Of a DNA stretch of 35,640 nucleotides, positions 24,677 to 34,157 are shown in pieces. The notes beneath the pieces were generated by a model that was not told where the DNA came from, did not search any database, and saw only the letters and a list, made by a program, of their open reading frames with translations. Origin of the DNA: Acetofilamentum sp. (GTDB taxonomy: Bacteria > CAIWAD01); NCBI GenBank assembly GCA_020726405.1, contig DYSB01000009.1:1-35640 (forward strand). The letters run 5' to 3'. Within the stretch, counting starts at the first letter, position 1; the number at the start of each line of letters is the position of its first letter. The position numbers were made by a program, and so were the translations under genes.

Positions 24677-25198
24677 ATGACACTCGATCTACAGCCACTG
24701 GGACTTGCTGTCGAGACGCTCAAACAAGCCGTGCTGTTCTACGACTCGCATCATGGGCCCGAGGCCGAGCGGCTGTTGCTGCGCGATGGCCTGATCCAGC
24801 GCTTCGAGTGTGTCTACGAATTGTGTTGGAAGTACATCCAGCGCTGGGTGGGCCAAAACGTCAATTCGGAGTCCGCCGTCCCCACCTGGTCGCGCAAGGA
24901 GTTGTTCCGCCTGGCCGCCGAGCGCGGCCTCTTGGCGGATCCCACCGAGTGGTTCACATTTACCGAAGCGCGAAACCTCTCGGCCCACACCTACAATCCC
25001 GCCAACGCCGACACGGCTCTGCAGGCCGCCCGCCTCATGCCTGCGCGACTGACGGCTCTGCGCGAGGCCTTTGCCTGCTCGAATGTGCCCATCCGCATCG
25101 ATGTCGCCGACTTGCGTGCGCGGCCAATCGCGCCGCAACAGGGAGTCCGGGAAGCACACATCGTGCTTTGGAATCCCCGCGCTGGCGACCTTTTGTAG
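24677..25198 (+). CDS. HEPN/HI0074-type protein fused to a nucleotidyltransferase tail
   Basis: A 173-residue protein. Residues 1 to about 120 are the HI0074 nucleotidyltransferase-substrate-binding/HEPN domain: QRFECVYELCWKYIQRW, SRKELFRLAAERGLL, and RNLSAHTY with the HEPN R-x4-H. The partner in such loci is an MNT nucleotidyltransferase in the next gene. Here no such gene follows; instead the protein continues with SNVPIRIDVADLRARP and EAHIVLW, which resembles the last 30 residues of those nucleotidyltransferases (LPIRVDxxDW...VVL). I infer an in-frame deletion that removed the catalytic core with its GSxxxxxxDxD motif. The locus may now encode an orphan RNase-like toxin or a dead fusion. 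Its 3' end is overlapped by the PAS gene's open frame on the other strand. Confidence 0.8.
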   Translation: MTLDLQPLGLAVETLKQAVLFYDSHHGPEAERLLLRDGLIQRFECVYELCWKYIQRWVGQNVNSESAVPTWSRKELFRLAAERGLLADPTEWFTFTEARNLSAHTYNPANADTALQAARLMPARLTALREAFACSNVPIRIDVADLRARPIAPQQGVREAHIVLWNPRAGDLL

Positions 25199-26807
25199 CG
25201 GGCAGCGCGCGGTGCGCCGTCAGCCGTCGGCGCACGAGGCCGGGATCAGGGCAGGCGGCATTCGATTGAAGGTGATGTCCAGCCGCGGCTGGACGGATAA
25301 CCGGTTGTGCCTGCGGGTCTCCAACCCCAGCCAAACCGATACGCAAATGGACGCCACGGCGGTCACCAGCGCGGACGCCGCCACCACCTGCTCGCCGCTG
25401 ATCTTCCACCCTCGGCACAGCCGGGGACCAGGGCCGCGCCTGCGAAAGGTCAGGCCGGCCGCCGGCGTCTCCCAGCCCGTGCTGCACATACAAGGTCTCC
25501 GCGCAGTCCGGACAGAGGCCGTGGCTGAAGTTGGCTTCGGTGCGCTGGCTGATGTAGGCCTCCACCTGCTGCCAGTAGCCCCGGTCGTCGCGGATCTTCT
25601 TGCACTTGGCGCAGATGGGCACAATGCCCTTGAGAGTCTTGATCTGGTCCATGGCGGCGCGCAATTCCACGATCACACGCTCGCGCTCCGCCGCCGCCCG
25701 GCGGCGCTCCGTGATGTCCACCATGACGGTGAGGAAGCAATGGCAGCCCTGACGTTCCACCATGTCGCCCGCGAACAAGCCGGTGTGCAGCTGCCCGGCC
25801 TTGTCCCGCACATGCAACGCCACCTCCTCCACCTTGCCGTAGGTGCGGACCATCTCCGCCACCCGGGCCTGCTGCTCCGGGTCGGGAAACAGCTCCAGCT
25901 CGCGGCCGGTCCGGCCCAGCAGCTCCTCCCGGGAATAGCCCAGCACTTTGACGAAGGCCTCGTTGATGTCGACGAACCGCAGCGTCTGCGCCTCATTGAT
26001 CGCCATCAGCGCGGGATTCCGGCGGAACAGCGTCTCGAACTTCTGCTGGGACTCCTGCTCCTTGCTCAAGTCCTTGCAGAGACCGAAGCGGCAGGGTTGG
26101 CCGTTCCAGGTACCGGCCCAGATCCAGGTTTCCACGGGGATCAGCCCACCCTGCCGGTTGCGAAGCGGAAGCCGGCAGCTCGGCCGCGTGCCGGCGACGA
26201 GCTCCTCCAGACTGCGCGCGGCCTCGGGCTTGTCCCAGGTCGGATGCAGTTCCACCAGGGTCATGGCCTGCAGAACCGAGTCCGCATAGTCCAGTTTGCG
26301 GACGGCGGACGGGTTGGCGTGGAGGATGCGATCCCCGGCGCCGCTGATCAGCACCAGGTCGTCCAGGGTCTCCACCAAGGTGCGGAAGTTGGCCTCGCTC
26401 TGGGCCCGCCGCTCTTCCGCAGCCCGGCGGCGGGTGATGTCCTGCCCCGAGCAGATGATGTGGGAAACCGTGCCGGCGGCCGAAATGGACGGCGTCTTGG
26501 TGATCTCCAGCAGGCGCAGCTCGCCCCGCGCATCCGTCACCCACTCTTCCACCTCCACCGCGGCGCGACTCTCCAGCACGATCCGGTTGGAGCGGCGGCA
26601 GATCTCGGCCACGGCGGGGGGAAAGAGCTCCTCCAGCCGGCGGCCCTCCAGTTCGTCCTTGTCGCGACCCAGGAACTGGGCGTGGGCCTGGTTGACCAGG
26701 CCATAGGTGTCCTCGTCCGTCAGGTACCAGGTCTGGACAGCCAATTGGTCCATCAGCACGGTCAGCTGGTCCAGGATTCGCTGCAGGCGGGTGGGGTCGT
26801 CGCTCAT
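25035..26807 (-). CDS. triple-PAS sensor protein with C-terminal zinc ribbon
   Basis: Three PAS domains occupy about 15-130, 140-255 and 265-375 (VSHIICSGQDITRRR, RFVDINEAFVKVLGYSREELLGR, FLTVMVDITERRR). A short helix and the segment CAKCKKIRDDRGYWQQVEAYI ... FSHGLCPDCAETLY follow; this Cys-rich tail usually ends sensory and response-regulator proteins. There is no kinase or cyclase domain, so the output is unknown. In relatives the protein ends shortly after the tail. Here the frame stays open for about 130 more low-complexity residues, reaching across and antisense to the HEPN gene. I infer that the original stop was lost and the true end was near 25460. Confidence 0.8.
   Translation of the reverse strand: MSDDPTRLQRILDQLTVLMDQLAVQTWYLTDEDTYGLVNQAHAQFLGRDKDELEGRRLEELFPPAVAEICRRSNRIVLESRAAVEVEEWVTDARGELRLLEITKTPSISAAGTVSHIICSGQDITRRRAAEERRAQSEANFRTLVETLDDLVLISGAGDRILHANPSAVRKLDYADSVLQAMTLVELHPTWDKPEAARSLEELVAGTRPSCRLPLRNRQGGLIPVETWIWAGTWNGQPCRFGLCKDLSKEQESQQKFETLFRRNPALMAINEAQTLRFVDINEAFVKVLGYSREELLGRTGRELELFPDPEQQARVAEMVRTYGKVEEVALHVRDKAGQLHTGLFAGDMVERQGCHCFLTVMVDITERRRAAAERERVIVELRAAMDQIKTLKGIVPICAKCKKIRDDRGYWQQVEAYISQRTEANFSHGLCPDCAETLYVQHGLGDAGGRPDLSQARPWSPAVPRVEDQRRAGGGGVRAGDRRGVHLRIGLAGVGDPQAQPVIRPAAAGHHLQSNAACPDPGLVRRRLTAHRALPATKGRQRGDSKARCVLPGLPVAARLAAHASRRHRCGWAHSSRQRPRAEPSVAQA
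25220..25410 (-). pseudogene. fragment of a membrane-anchored protein
   Basis: In another minus-strand frame than the PAS gene, a stretch reads GEQVVAASALVTAVASICVS then VWLGLETRRHNRLSVQPRLDI and stops at CADG. A membrane helix followed by TRRHNRLSVxPxLxI is a common beginning of small anchored proteins of unknown function. The rest of such a protein is missing, and no good start codon is visible. I read it as the 5' remnant of a gene cut by the same rearrangement that removed the PAS stop. The left boundary is the stop; the right one is approximate. Confidence 0.45.
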
Positions 26808-26886
26808 TTCGGTCTCGACACTGGGGGGAGAATGCGGGTTGCCGAACCTGTCCTACGTCAAGTTGCGGATGTGCGGGCGGCCGCTC

Positions 26887-28644
26887 TCAATGACGAGTGG
26901 TGGGCCGGCTGCCCAGCAGCGTGCCCGAGACGTTCCAGGCACTGAAACTGCCACCCTCGGGCGCGCCCTGGGGAATGGCCACTTCCAGGCGGTGTGGGCC
27001 CGGCGCCAGCTCGGGCAGCTGGATGGTCACCGGTTCTGCCACCGCGCCCGGACACCAACCCGAGCGGCTTAAGTCCGAGGACGAGACGCCGTTCCAGAAG
27101 TTGCCCGAGGCTGGATTGAGGCTGCGCAGGCCGGCGCAATCGCTGCGCCAGGGCGTGACCGTGGCCAGTTCGCGGCCGTCCAGCAGGATCCGGTTGGGCT
27201 TGGGGTTGAACTCGTCGCCGCCGCCCCAGCCGCCGTGGCCCGTGCTCGTGTAGCGCAGGCGCAGTTCCGTCAGTTCGGCGGGCAGCTCGAAGTCCACGCG
27301 CAGCGTGTCCTGTTCGAAGAGGCGCCCGTACTCCTGGCCGGCCATCTCCAGTACGTTCAGCGTGTTGAAGAGCGGCTGGCACCAGGTGTCAGTGGCGGGC
27401 GCGGGCTGCACGGTACGCTCGCCGGGATGGTGGCGCAAGGTCAGGCTCAGCTCGTGGCCGCCGGTGTCGTAATTGCCCACGAAGGCGCCGATCCAAACCG
27501 GCCCCGCCAGCACGGGCAGCAAGTCGCTCAGCTCCATCCGGTAGATGACGGAATCCGCCCAGACCTCTCCCTTCACCTTGACCTGCTCGTTGTAGTGGCC
27601 GACCCCGAACGGCGTGATGAAGCGCAAGAGCTCCAACGGCGGCAGGTAGTCCGGCGTGGCCGTCAGACCTCGATAGTCGCGCCCGTCGCGGGTGGCCAGC
27701 CGCGGCAGCGCGCCGATGCCGCGCTCCAGGGCGTCGAGCAGACTCCCGCCGCGCTCTTCGGACAACAGAAAGAGCGAGCCCGTGCGGTCGTAGGCGTCGC
27801 CCCGGCTCCGCTCCACCAGTTCGGCGAAGAGCTGGCCCGGCGCCAGGCGGGGCAGCGTGAGCTTGCGCAGCAGCAGGGTCCCCGCGCCGAAGCGCAGCAC
27901 GGCGCTGCTGTCGGCGTCCCGGGCCGCGCGCAGAGCCAGCCGCATGGCGCTGGTGTCCACGGCCGCCGGGTTGAAGCAAACTTGCTCCCGCCGGAACACG
28001 GGCAGCGTGGTGACCCAGCCCGCCGTGACACGCGCCCGGTACTCGGCCGCGTCCACAGCCTCGCCGGGATCCGTCGGCCACAAGTCCGTCGGGCGCGGCA
28101 GCGCCTCCAGTCCTGTGGCGACGAACTCCAGCTCGCCGTTGACGAGAATGCGCAGCACCAGTCCGTCAGGATCCAGCAGGGAGAGCCGCGGCCCGCCACG
28201 CAAGCCGGCGGCCGTGCTGGACCACAGCTCGATGTGGTTGGAGTACAAGGTGGCGGTCCACTTGCGGCAGGGCAGGCCCAGGATCTCCAGCGTCTCGTCC
28301 GTCGCCTCCAGCGCGGGCAGCGCGGCGAACTCCGCCAGCGTGTGACAACGCCGGCCCTCCCGATCCACCAGGAGCTGCAGCGTGCGGCCGGCCGCGAAGT
28401 CCTGGTAGCCGGTCTCGCGCGGCGCGCCGGGAATCCACTCGCCGCGCGGCAGCTGGAGCACGCGGGCGCCCCGCGCGTCGCAGTCCACCTGGATGAGGCC
28501 CTCGTCCGGGGCCGCCTCGCCGTTGTGGCGGATCTCATACTCGACCCGGGCGGCCGGCGGGGTGGCGGCGCGCGCCAGGTCCATGGCCCCGGCCAGCAGG
28601 ATCAGGGTCAGCAGGCCGGCGATGCGGCGTGTGAAAACTCTCAT
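26887..28644 (-). CDS. secreted PNGase F-like glycoamidase
   Basis: A 585-residue protein with a signal peptide (MRVFTRRIAGLLTLILL to ARAA). The C-terminal half matches the two-domain fold of peptide-N-glycosidase F: ELLRFITPFGVGHYNEQ, MELSDLLPVLAGPVWIGAFVGN, then YTSTGHGGWGGGDEFNPKPN, LLDGRELATVTPWRSDC and SGWCPGAVAEPVTIQLPEL. PNGase F cleaves N-glycans from Asn. The Glu in GGGDEFNP may be the equivalent of a known acidic active-site residue, but I could not align Asp60. The N-terminal 220 residues are a separate beta-rich module. GAGGAG precedes the ATG, which overlaps the SRPBCC gene's stop (ATGA). Confidence 0.75.
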   Translation of the reverse strand: MRVFTRRIAGLLTLILLAGAMDLARAATPPAARVEYEIRHNGEAAPDEGLIQVDCDARGARVLQLPRGEWIPGAPRETGYQDFAAGRTLQLLVDREGRRCHTLAEFAALPALEATDETLEILGLPCRKWTATLYSNHIELWSSTAAGLRGGPRLSLLDPDGLVLRILVNGELEFVATGLEALPRPTDLWPTDPGEAVDAAEYRARVTAGWVTTLPVFRREQVCFNPAAVDTSAMRLALRAARDADSSAVLRFGAGTLLLRKLTLPRLAPGQLFAELVERSRGDAYDRTGSLFLLSEERGGSLLDALERGIGALPRLATRDGRDYRGLTATPDYLPPLELLRFITPFGVGHYNEQVKVKGEVWADSVIYRMELSDLLPVLAGPVWIGAFVGNYDTGGHELSLTLRHHPGERTVQPAPATDTWCQPLFNTLNVLEMAGQEYGRLFEQDTLRVDFELPAELTELRLRYTSTGHGGWGGGDEFNPKPNRILLDGRELATVTPWRSDCAGLRSLNPASGNFWNGVSSSDLSRSGWCPGAVAEPVTIQLPELAPGPHRLEVAIPQGAPEGGSFSAWNVSGTLLGSRPTTRH

Positions 28645-29138
28645 GCGGGCTCCTCGCGGCTTGGTGGAGCACCACCCGCCACACCCAGCAGGGCCGCCAG
28701 CCGGTCCAGGTTCTGCTCGTTGGCGGCCCGAATGAACTCGCGGATTCCGGCCAGGTCCTTGGCGGATTCGAAGCGCATGGTCCACACCAGTTCGGTGCCC
28801 GTCGGCAGCGGAGTCAGCCGCAGCTCCAGCTCGAAGCGGTGGCGGGGCCGCAGGTGGCGCAGCAGGATCCGCCGGGGCCGCTCCAGTTCGACGAACTCCG
28901 TCTCGTTGGGATAGGCCATTCCGTCGGGGGCGTGCATGGTGTAGCGCCAACGGCCGCCCGGGCGCGGATCGAAGTCGTGGAACGTGTTGCGGAAGCCAGC
29001 CGGCCCCCACCAGGCCGCCAGCTGGAGCGGGTCGATCACCGCATCGTAGACGCGCTCCGGCGCGGCGTCCAGGCGGCGGATGTGGACGACCTCGCGCTCC
29101 GGATCCGGCGCGGGCACAGGCGTGGAGGTGTGTGTCAC
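28641..29138 (-). CDS. SRPBCC/AHSA1-family protein
   Basis: A 165-residue helix-grip fold protein: VVHIRRLDAAPERVYDAVIDPLQLAAWWGPAGF, then RPGGRWRYTMHAPDG and a final long helix. This is the activator-of-Hsp90 homology/START-like family of COG3832, which binds hydrophobic ligands; no ligand is known here. GTG start with GGGAG upstream. The GTG overlaps the stop of the ancestral RDD frame as GTGA, and its own stop overlaps the PNGase F-like start, so three genes are tightly coupled. Confidence 0.88.
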   Translation of the reverse strand: MTHTSTPVPAPDPEREVVHIRRLDAAPERVYDAVIDPLQLAAWWGPAGFRNTFHDFDPRPGGRWRYTMHAPDGMAYPNETEFVELERPRRILLRHLRPRHRFELELRLTPLPTGTELVWTMRFESAKDLAGIREFIRAANEQNLDRLAALLGVAGGAPPSREEPA

Positions 29139-29742
29139 TCCGGACTCCCTTCCGTGGCCGCAGGAAGCTGCGCGGACGCAGGCTCCGAGGTGGGCGCCAT
29201 GGGTTCCGGCTCGGCCACGGGAGCGGGCACGCCGTCATCTGTCGGCACGAGCGCGGCGCGAGCCTCCACGCGGGTCACAATGGTCTCCGCGATCCGGTCA
29301 TGGACGGTCTGGCGGTTGGGGTGGATGTAGTACCGCCCTCCAACACGGAGGCCGCATGGCCCAAGGAGCGCTCAACGGAGTGCCAAAGCGTCAGGCGTTC
29401 GTGGACCAGGGATTCCACCCGGATTCCCAGCCACTTCTTCCCGGGAGTCTGGCCACGCCCCCACCACGTCAACAGGCCGAAGTACAACGGGAGACTCAGC
29501 AGCGGCCAACCGTGGAAGGGATCGATGTCCATGGTGAAGTCCATGTTGACCTGACCGTCGCCCGAGCCGTGCAGAGCGCCGGGCAACAGGCAGAGACCCA
29601 GGCCCAGCGAGAGGAGCCCGAAATCCACGCCGAAGGTCAGGGCCCGGCGGCGGAACGAGGCGAAACGCGCGCCCGCCAGGGCTTGTTGCCGTCCCAGGCC
29701 GATGGGTTCGAAGTGGGCGCGACGCGGAGTGCGGTGCTTCAT
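29135..29742 (-). pseudogene. RDD-family membrane protein, frameshifted
   Basis: From ATG at 29742 the protein begins MKHRTPRRAHFEPIGLG and has the RDD pattern: FRRRALTFGVDFGLL, a second membrane helix, then GRGQTPGKKWLGIRVESL. After HAASVLEGG, near 29345, the frame runs out at 29275. The next frame resumes with the expected RDD ending, RYYIHPNRQTVHDRIAETIV, followed by an acidic Pro/Ala tail to a TGA at 29135. One missing base (or two extra) near 29340-29350 explains this. The downstream SRPBCC start overlaps the stop of the restored frame, which argues the intact version was recent. A sequencing error is equally possible. Confidence 0.8.
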
Positions 29743-29809
29743 GGCGCTCGTTCCCGAATTGGTGTGATACATGCGCGGGCCAGAGCCGGCGCGGCGCGGA
29801 GCGGAGCCC

Positions 29810-30709
29810 TCAGGTCAGCAGGTACTCGCCGCGGAGGCGGGTCACGGCGCCGCCACCGAAGGAGAGGTGCCAGTCGCCGTCGTCCGCGCGCCGGGCCTTC
29901 AAGCGCACCCGGTTGGCGTAGTCGCGCCGGCCGTTCTGTTCCAGGATCAGGGGCGCGCCGTCCCAGTCCCCGCTTAGCAGCAGGTGATGGCCCAACGCGG
30001 CGCTGCCGGAGCCGGTGGCCGGATCATCGAGGTAGCCGAAGGTCGGGGCAAAGACCCGCGTGCGGAAGCCGTGCGCCGGGTCGACGGTTTCGCGGCAGTG
30101 GACCAGCACGATGTCCAACCCCTATTCCAGGCAGAAAGCCCGCAGCACGGCAGAGTCCGGCGCCAGGGCCAGCAGCGCGTCCAGGCTCGCCACCGGCACC
30201 AGCAGCGTCTCCAGCCCGGCGTTGACCACGTCCGCGGGATGGGTGCCGTCCAGCGCGGCAGGCGGCAGGCCCGGGGCCTCCGCCAGCGATCCGGCCGGAG
30301 GCGCGGTGGCGGCGACGGGCGGCGCCGGAGCCGGAGCCGTGATGTAGACCGTGTCCTCCGCCGCCAGCTGGTTTTCGACTGCCAGGATTCCCTTGCGGGT
30401 GATGATCTCCACGACGGGGCGGGCCCGCCAGGAGGTGTCCGTGGCGAGCAGGTCGTGCAGGGCGGCGATGGTGGCATGGCCGCAGAACTCCACCTCGCGC
30501 TCGGCCGGGAAGAAGCGCAGCGCCAGGCGCTCGCCTTGCGGGGCCAGAAAGGCCACCTCGTTGACGTAGCCCTGCAGCTCGGCCGCCAGGCGGAGCATGT
30601 CCGCCACGCTCAGATCATCGGTTGCGGCCAGCTGCACCACGCCCGCCGGATTGCCCGTCGAGGCGTCGGTGGCGAAGGCGTCGACTTTGCGAAAGGGAAG
30701 GGTGCGCAC
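29810..30709 (-). pseudogene. PhzF-family isomerase with an in-frame stop
   Basis: Two consecutive pieces in one frame make a single PhzF/YddE-like protein of about 299 codons. The first (30709 to 30122) has KVDAFATDASTGNPAGVV, YVNEVAFL, and FCGHATIAALHDLL; the family's catalytic Glu is in NEVAF. It ends FCLE then TAG at 30124-30122. The same frame continues GLDIVLVHCRETVDP, GYLDDPATGSGSAALGHHLL, the second half of the phosphate or substrate loop. A CAG-to-TAG change fits. GTG start with AGGAG upstream. Neighbouring genes use TAG as an ordinary stop, so readthrough is not expected. PhzF homologues isomerise diverse substrates; this one's is unknown. Confidence 0.85.
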
Positions 30710-30784
30710 GGCTCACTCCTGCTGTGTCCGCTGACGGGACTGGGGGATCCAGGCTCAGCGCCAGCCGGCGGAGCGGTCAACACG

Positions 30785-30833
30785 CGTCCGCCCCGGGGCA
30801 CGTCTCCCGGAGGAGGCGCTGGCGGGGCGGACG
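30785..30833. repeat. inverted repeat between PhzF and the small basic gene
   Basis: CGTCCGCCCC at 30785-30794 is the exact reverse complement of 30824-30833, with 29 bases between that can form a smaller CTCC/GGAG hairpin. It follows the small Lys-rich gene (minus) by 17 nt. There is no T-run on either side, so it may be a processing or stabilising structure rather than a classic terminator. Confidence 0.45.
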
Positions 30834-30850
30834 GAGGTCAGCGTCAAGGA

Positions 30851-30931
30851 CTACTTCTTCGGCTCTTTGGCCTTGGTGTCCTTCTTGGGCTTCTTGGTCT
30901 CTTTCTTGGGGGGATTGGCGCCCTTTGCCAT
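30851..30931 (-). CDS. 26-residue lysine-rich protein
   Basis: A tiny open frame starting MAKGANPPKKETKKPKK and ending EPKK, with 11 Lys in 26 residues. The ATG is preceded by AGGAGG with 4-5 nt spacing, one of the best ribosome sites in the window, which is the main support that it is translated. It resembles very short basic proteins with the pattern MAKxxxxKKExKKPKK that I have seen in diverse bacteria; their function is unknown. Strong positive charge suggests nucleic acid or ribosome binding. A 10-bp inverted repeat lies just downstream. Confidence 0.75.
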   Translation of the reverse strand: MAKGANPPKKETKKPKKDTKAKEPKK

Positions 30932-31076
30932 GGGGTCCTCCTGGTCTGACAAATGGAAGTGCCTCGGCGTCGGAGGGCGATGCCGCATCACGCGGCCCGC
31001 GTCGACGGCGGGAAAGGTCGTTCACCTGTGGCGCGTTCGCCAGCCGTTGCCCCTGACTTCGCGCCGGTGCGCCGAT

Positions 31077-31505
31077 TTATGCCTCGTCCGGAATCTCCGC
31101 CTCCACCAGCAGGGCCAGGGATTCCTGCCAGCCCAGGTGGCAGGCCTCGGCGGGAACCACCGCCGGCACGCCGGCCTGGGTGATGGTCAAGTCCGTGCCG
31201 CAGGAGACGGTCTTCAGCTCCACGGTGACCACCATCTCGCCGGGCAAAATGGAGTCGTCGAAAGCGTCCGTGTGGACGATGCGCTCGCCGGGCACCGGTT
31301 CCAGGTAGCGGCCACCAAAAGAATGGCTGCCGCCGCTGCAGAAATTGGTGAAGGACATGCGGTAGCCACCGCCCACGCGGGCATCCTGCTCGTGAATGGT
31401 GGCCGTGAAGCCGTGGGGCGACATCCATTTGGCCAAGGCGGCGGGATCCAGGAAGGCCCGGTAGACGCGCTCGGCCGGGGCCTTGAGCACGCGACGATAG
31501 GTCAA
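31077..31505 (-). CDS. SRPBCC/AHSA1-family protein
   Basis: A 142-residue helix-grip fold protein: [54 protein letters not shown], and a C-terminal helix with [18 protein letters not shown]. It belongs to the same superfamily as the protein at 28641-29138 but to a different branch (ligand-binding YndB-like). The only start codon in frame is TTG at 31505, with no ribosome site, so the true start is uncertain. The protein looks complete apart from that. Catalytic role none seen. Confidence 0.8.
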   Translation of the reverse strand: MTYRRVLKAPAERVYRAFLDPAALAKWMSPHGFTATIHEQDARVGGGYRMSFTNFCSGGSHSFGGRYLEPVPGERIVHTDAFDDSILPGEMVVTVELKTVSCGTDLTITQAGVPAVVPAEACHLGWQESLALLVEAEIPDEA

Positions 31506-31653
31506 GGTGTGGGAGGGCCTGGTTCTACCTTTCGCCGTTGTGGTCGTGTTAGGCTGGGCGAGGAGTAAGAGTTCGGACGCCTTCTTCCCTCACGCCGCAA
31601 CGGCCTGGTCCAGACAAAACAGGCTCGGATCCGGGAATGTGGGCGGCGCGGGA

Positions 31654-32034
31654 TCAGGTCCGCTCGAAGGGCGCCAGTTCCGCCTTGTGCCCGCAATACA
31701 GGCAGGTTCCGGTGGTCTTCTGCAGCGTCTTGCCGCAGGCCGGACAGTTGCGGATCGCCTCCTTGACCGCCTTGCCGTCCGGCCTTCCCGCCTCGGCCTC
31801 GATCTCCTTGAGTTGCGCGATCAAGTCGGCATCCGAGATGTCGTGGTGGCGCTTGATGAAGTCCCACAAGGCCTGGCTGGTCATGAGCAGGATGGCCACG
31901 CGGCGCTCCAAGGTCTCGACGCGGTCGTCCAGGTCGCCGGCCAAGTCGCGCGCCCGGTCGGCTTTGTGGGCGGCCTCGCGGATGCGGATGTTCTGGAAGA
32001 GGTCGTAGAGGTCGAAAAATATCGGCGGCTCCAG
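31654..32034 (-). CDS. small coiled-coil/zinc-ribbon protein, start uncertain
   Basis: The coding sense is clear over about 125 residues: [25 protein letters not shown], a helical part [26 protein letters not shown], then the ribbon [20 protein letters not shown] and APFERT. Such proteins, a helix with a CxxC...CxYCG ending, are common and of unknown role. No ATG is in this frame; the first possible codon after the upstream stop is CTG at 32034. An ATG at 32047 leads in if the TTTTT run near 32017 lost one T, giving [17 protein letters not shown]. Either a CTG start or a one-base error or mutation is possible. Confidence 0.65.
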   Translation of the reverse strand: MEPPIFFDLYDLFQNIRIREAAHKADRARDLAGDLDDRVETLERRVAILLMTSQALWDFIKRHHDISDADLIAQLKEIEAEAGRPDGKAVKEAIRNCPACGKTLQKTTGTCLYCGHKAELAPFERT

Positions 32035-32047
32035 GCTGGGGGTTCAT

Positions 32048-32418
32048 CAAGTCAATGGGAGAAGGGCGCTGCCGGACGGCGCAGGGCCAGGATCCAGGCC
32101 GCGCCTCAGGCGGCGGGCCGGGCTCACCAAACGGGTGGGTCGGGATGTCGCCACTTGCTCCATGCCACCTCCAGGATGCGGCTCCGCTGTGCGGGATGGG
32201 TTGAAGGACTACAGGGAAGGAGGCAATCCTGCGCCTTGGCGACAAAAGAAATCATGAATGCGCAGCGGCGTCAACCGTCATCCCAGGGGCCTGTCATCCC
32301 AGCTTCCGCTGGGATGACAGGCTATGGTTGGCAGGCCATGGGTGTGCTTGGACGCCAACGTGACAGAATGGGGCGCCGCCCTTCGTACCTTGGTGCCAAT
32401 TCACAACCAGAGGGCTAC
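32048..32418. other. intergenic region before ettA
   Basis: No gene is supported here. It carries the palindrome at 32289-32322 and a direct repeat of GTCATCCCAG (32277-32286 and 32293-32302). Open frames through it are composition artefacts. I saw no convincing promoter for ettA. Confidence 0.6.
32289..32322. repeat. REP-like palindrome
   Basis: A perfect 15-bp inverted repeat, GCCTGTCATCCCAGC and GCTGGGATGACAGGC, with loop TTCC. A further GTCATCCCAG copy lies 16 nt upstream in direct orientation. The TCATCCCAGC-type arms recall the intergenic palindromes dispersed in many bacterial genomes. There is only one in the window. Confidence 0.75.
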
Positions 32419-34086
<1,668 letters not shown>

Positions 34087-34157
34087 GCCCGCAGTCGAAG
34101 CGGGCGACTCCTGACGGTTTGCCACTTTCCGCCGGCAGCGATCAAACCCGAGGCTCC

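Noticed and set aside
22759-24723. 654-codon minus-strand open frame opposite GlmL
   Set aside because: Shadow of the GlmL-like gene; His/Ala-rich and without recognisable motifs.
30122-30124. Recoded TAG (pyrrolysine or readthrough) in phzF
   Set aside because: TAG ends other genes here normally, the family has Gln or similar at such places, and no recoding element was seen.
31507-32418. Longer N-terminus for EttA using the upstream open frame
   Set aside because: EttA is 555 residues from 32419, and the extension crosses a palindrome and antisense genes with no ribosome site.
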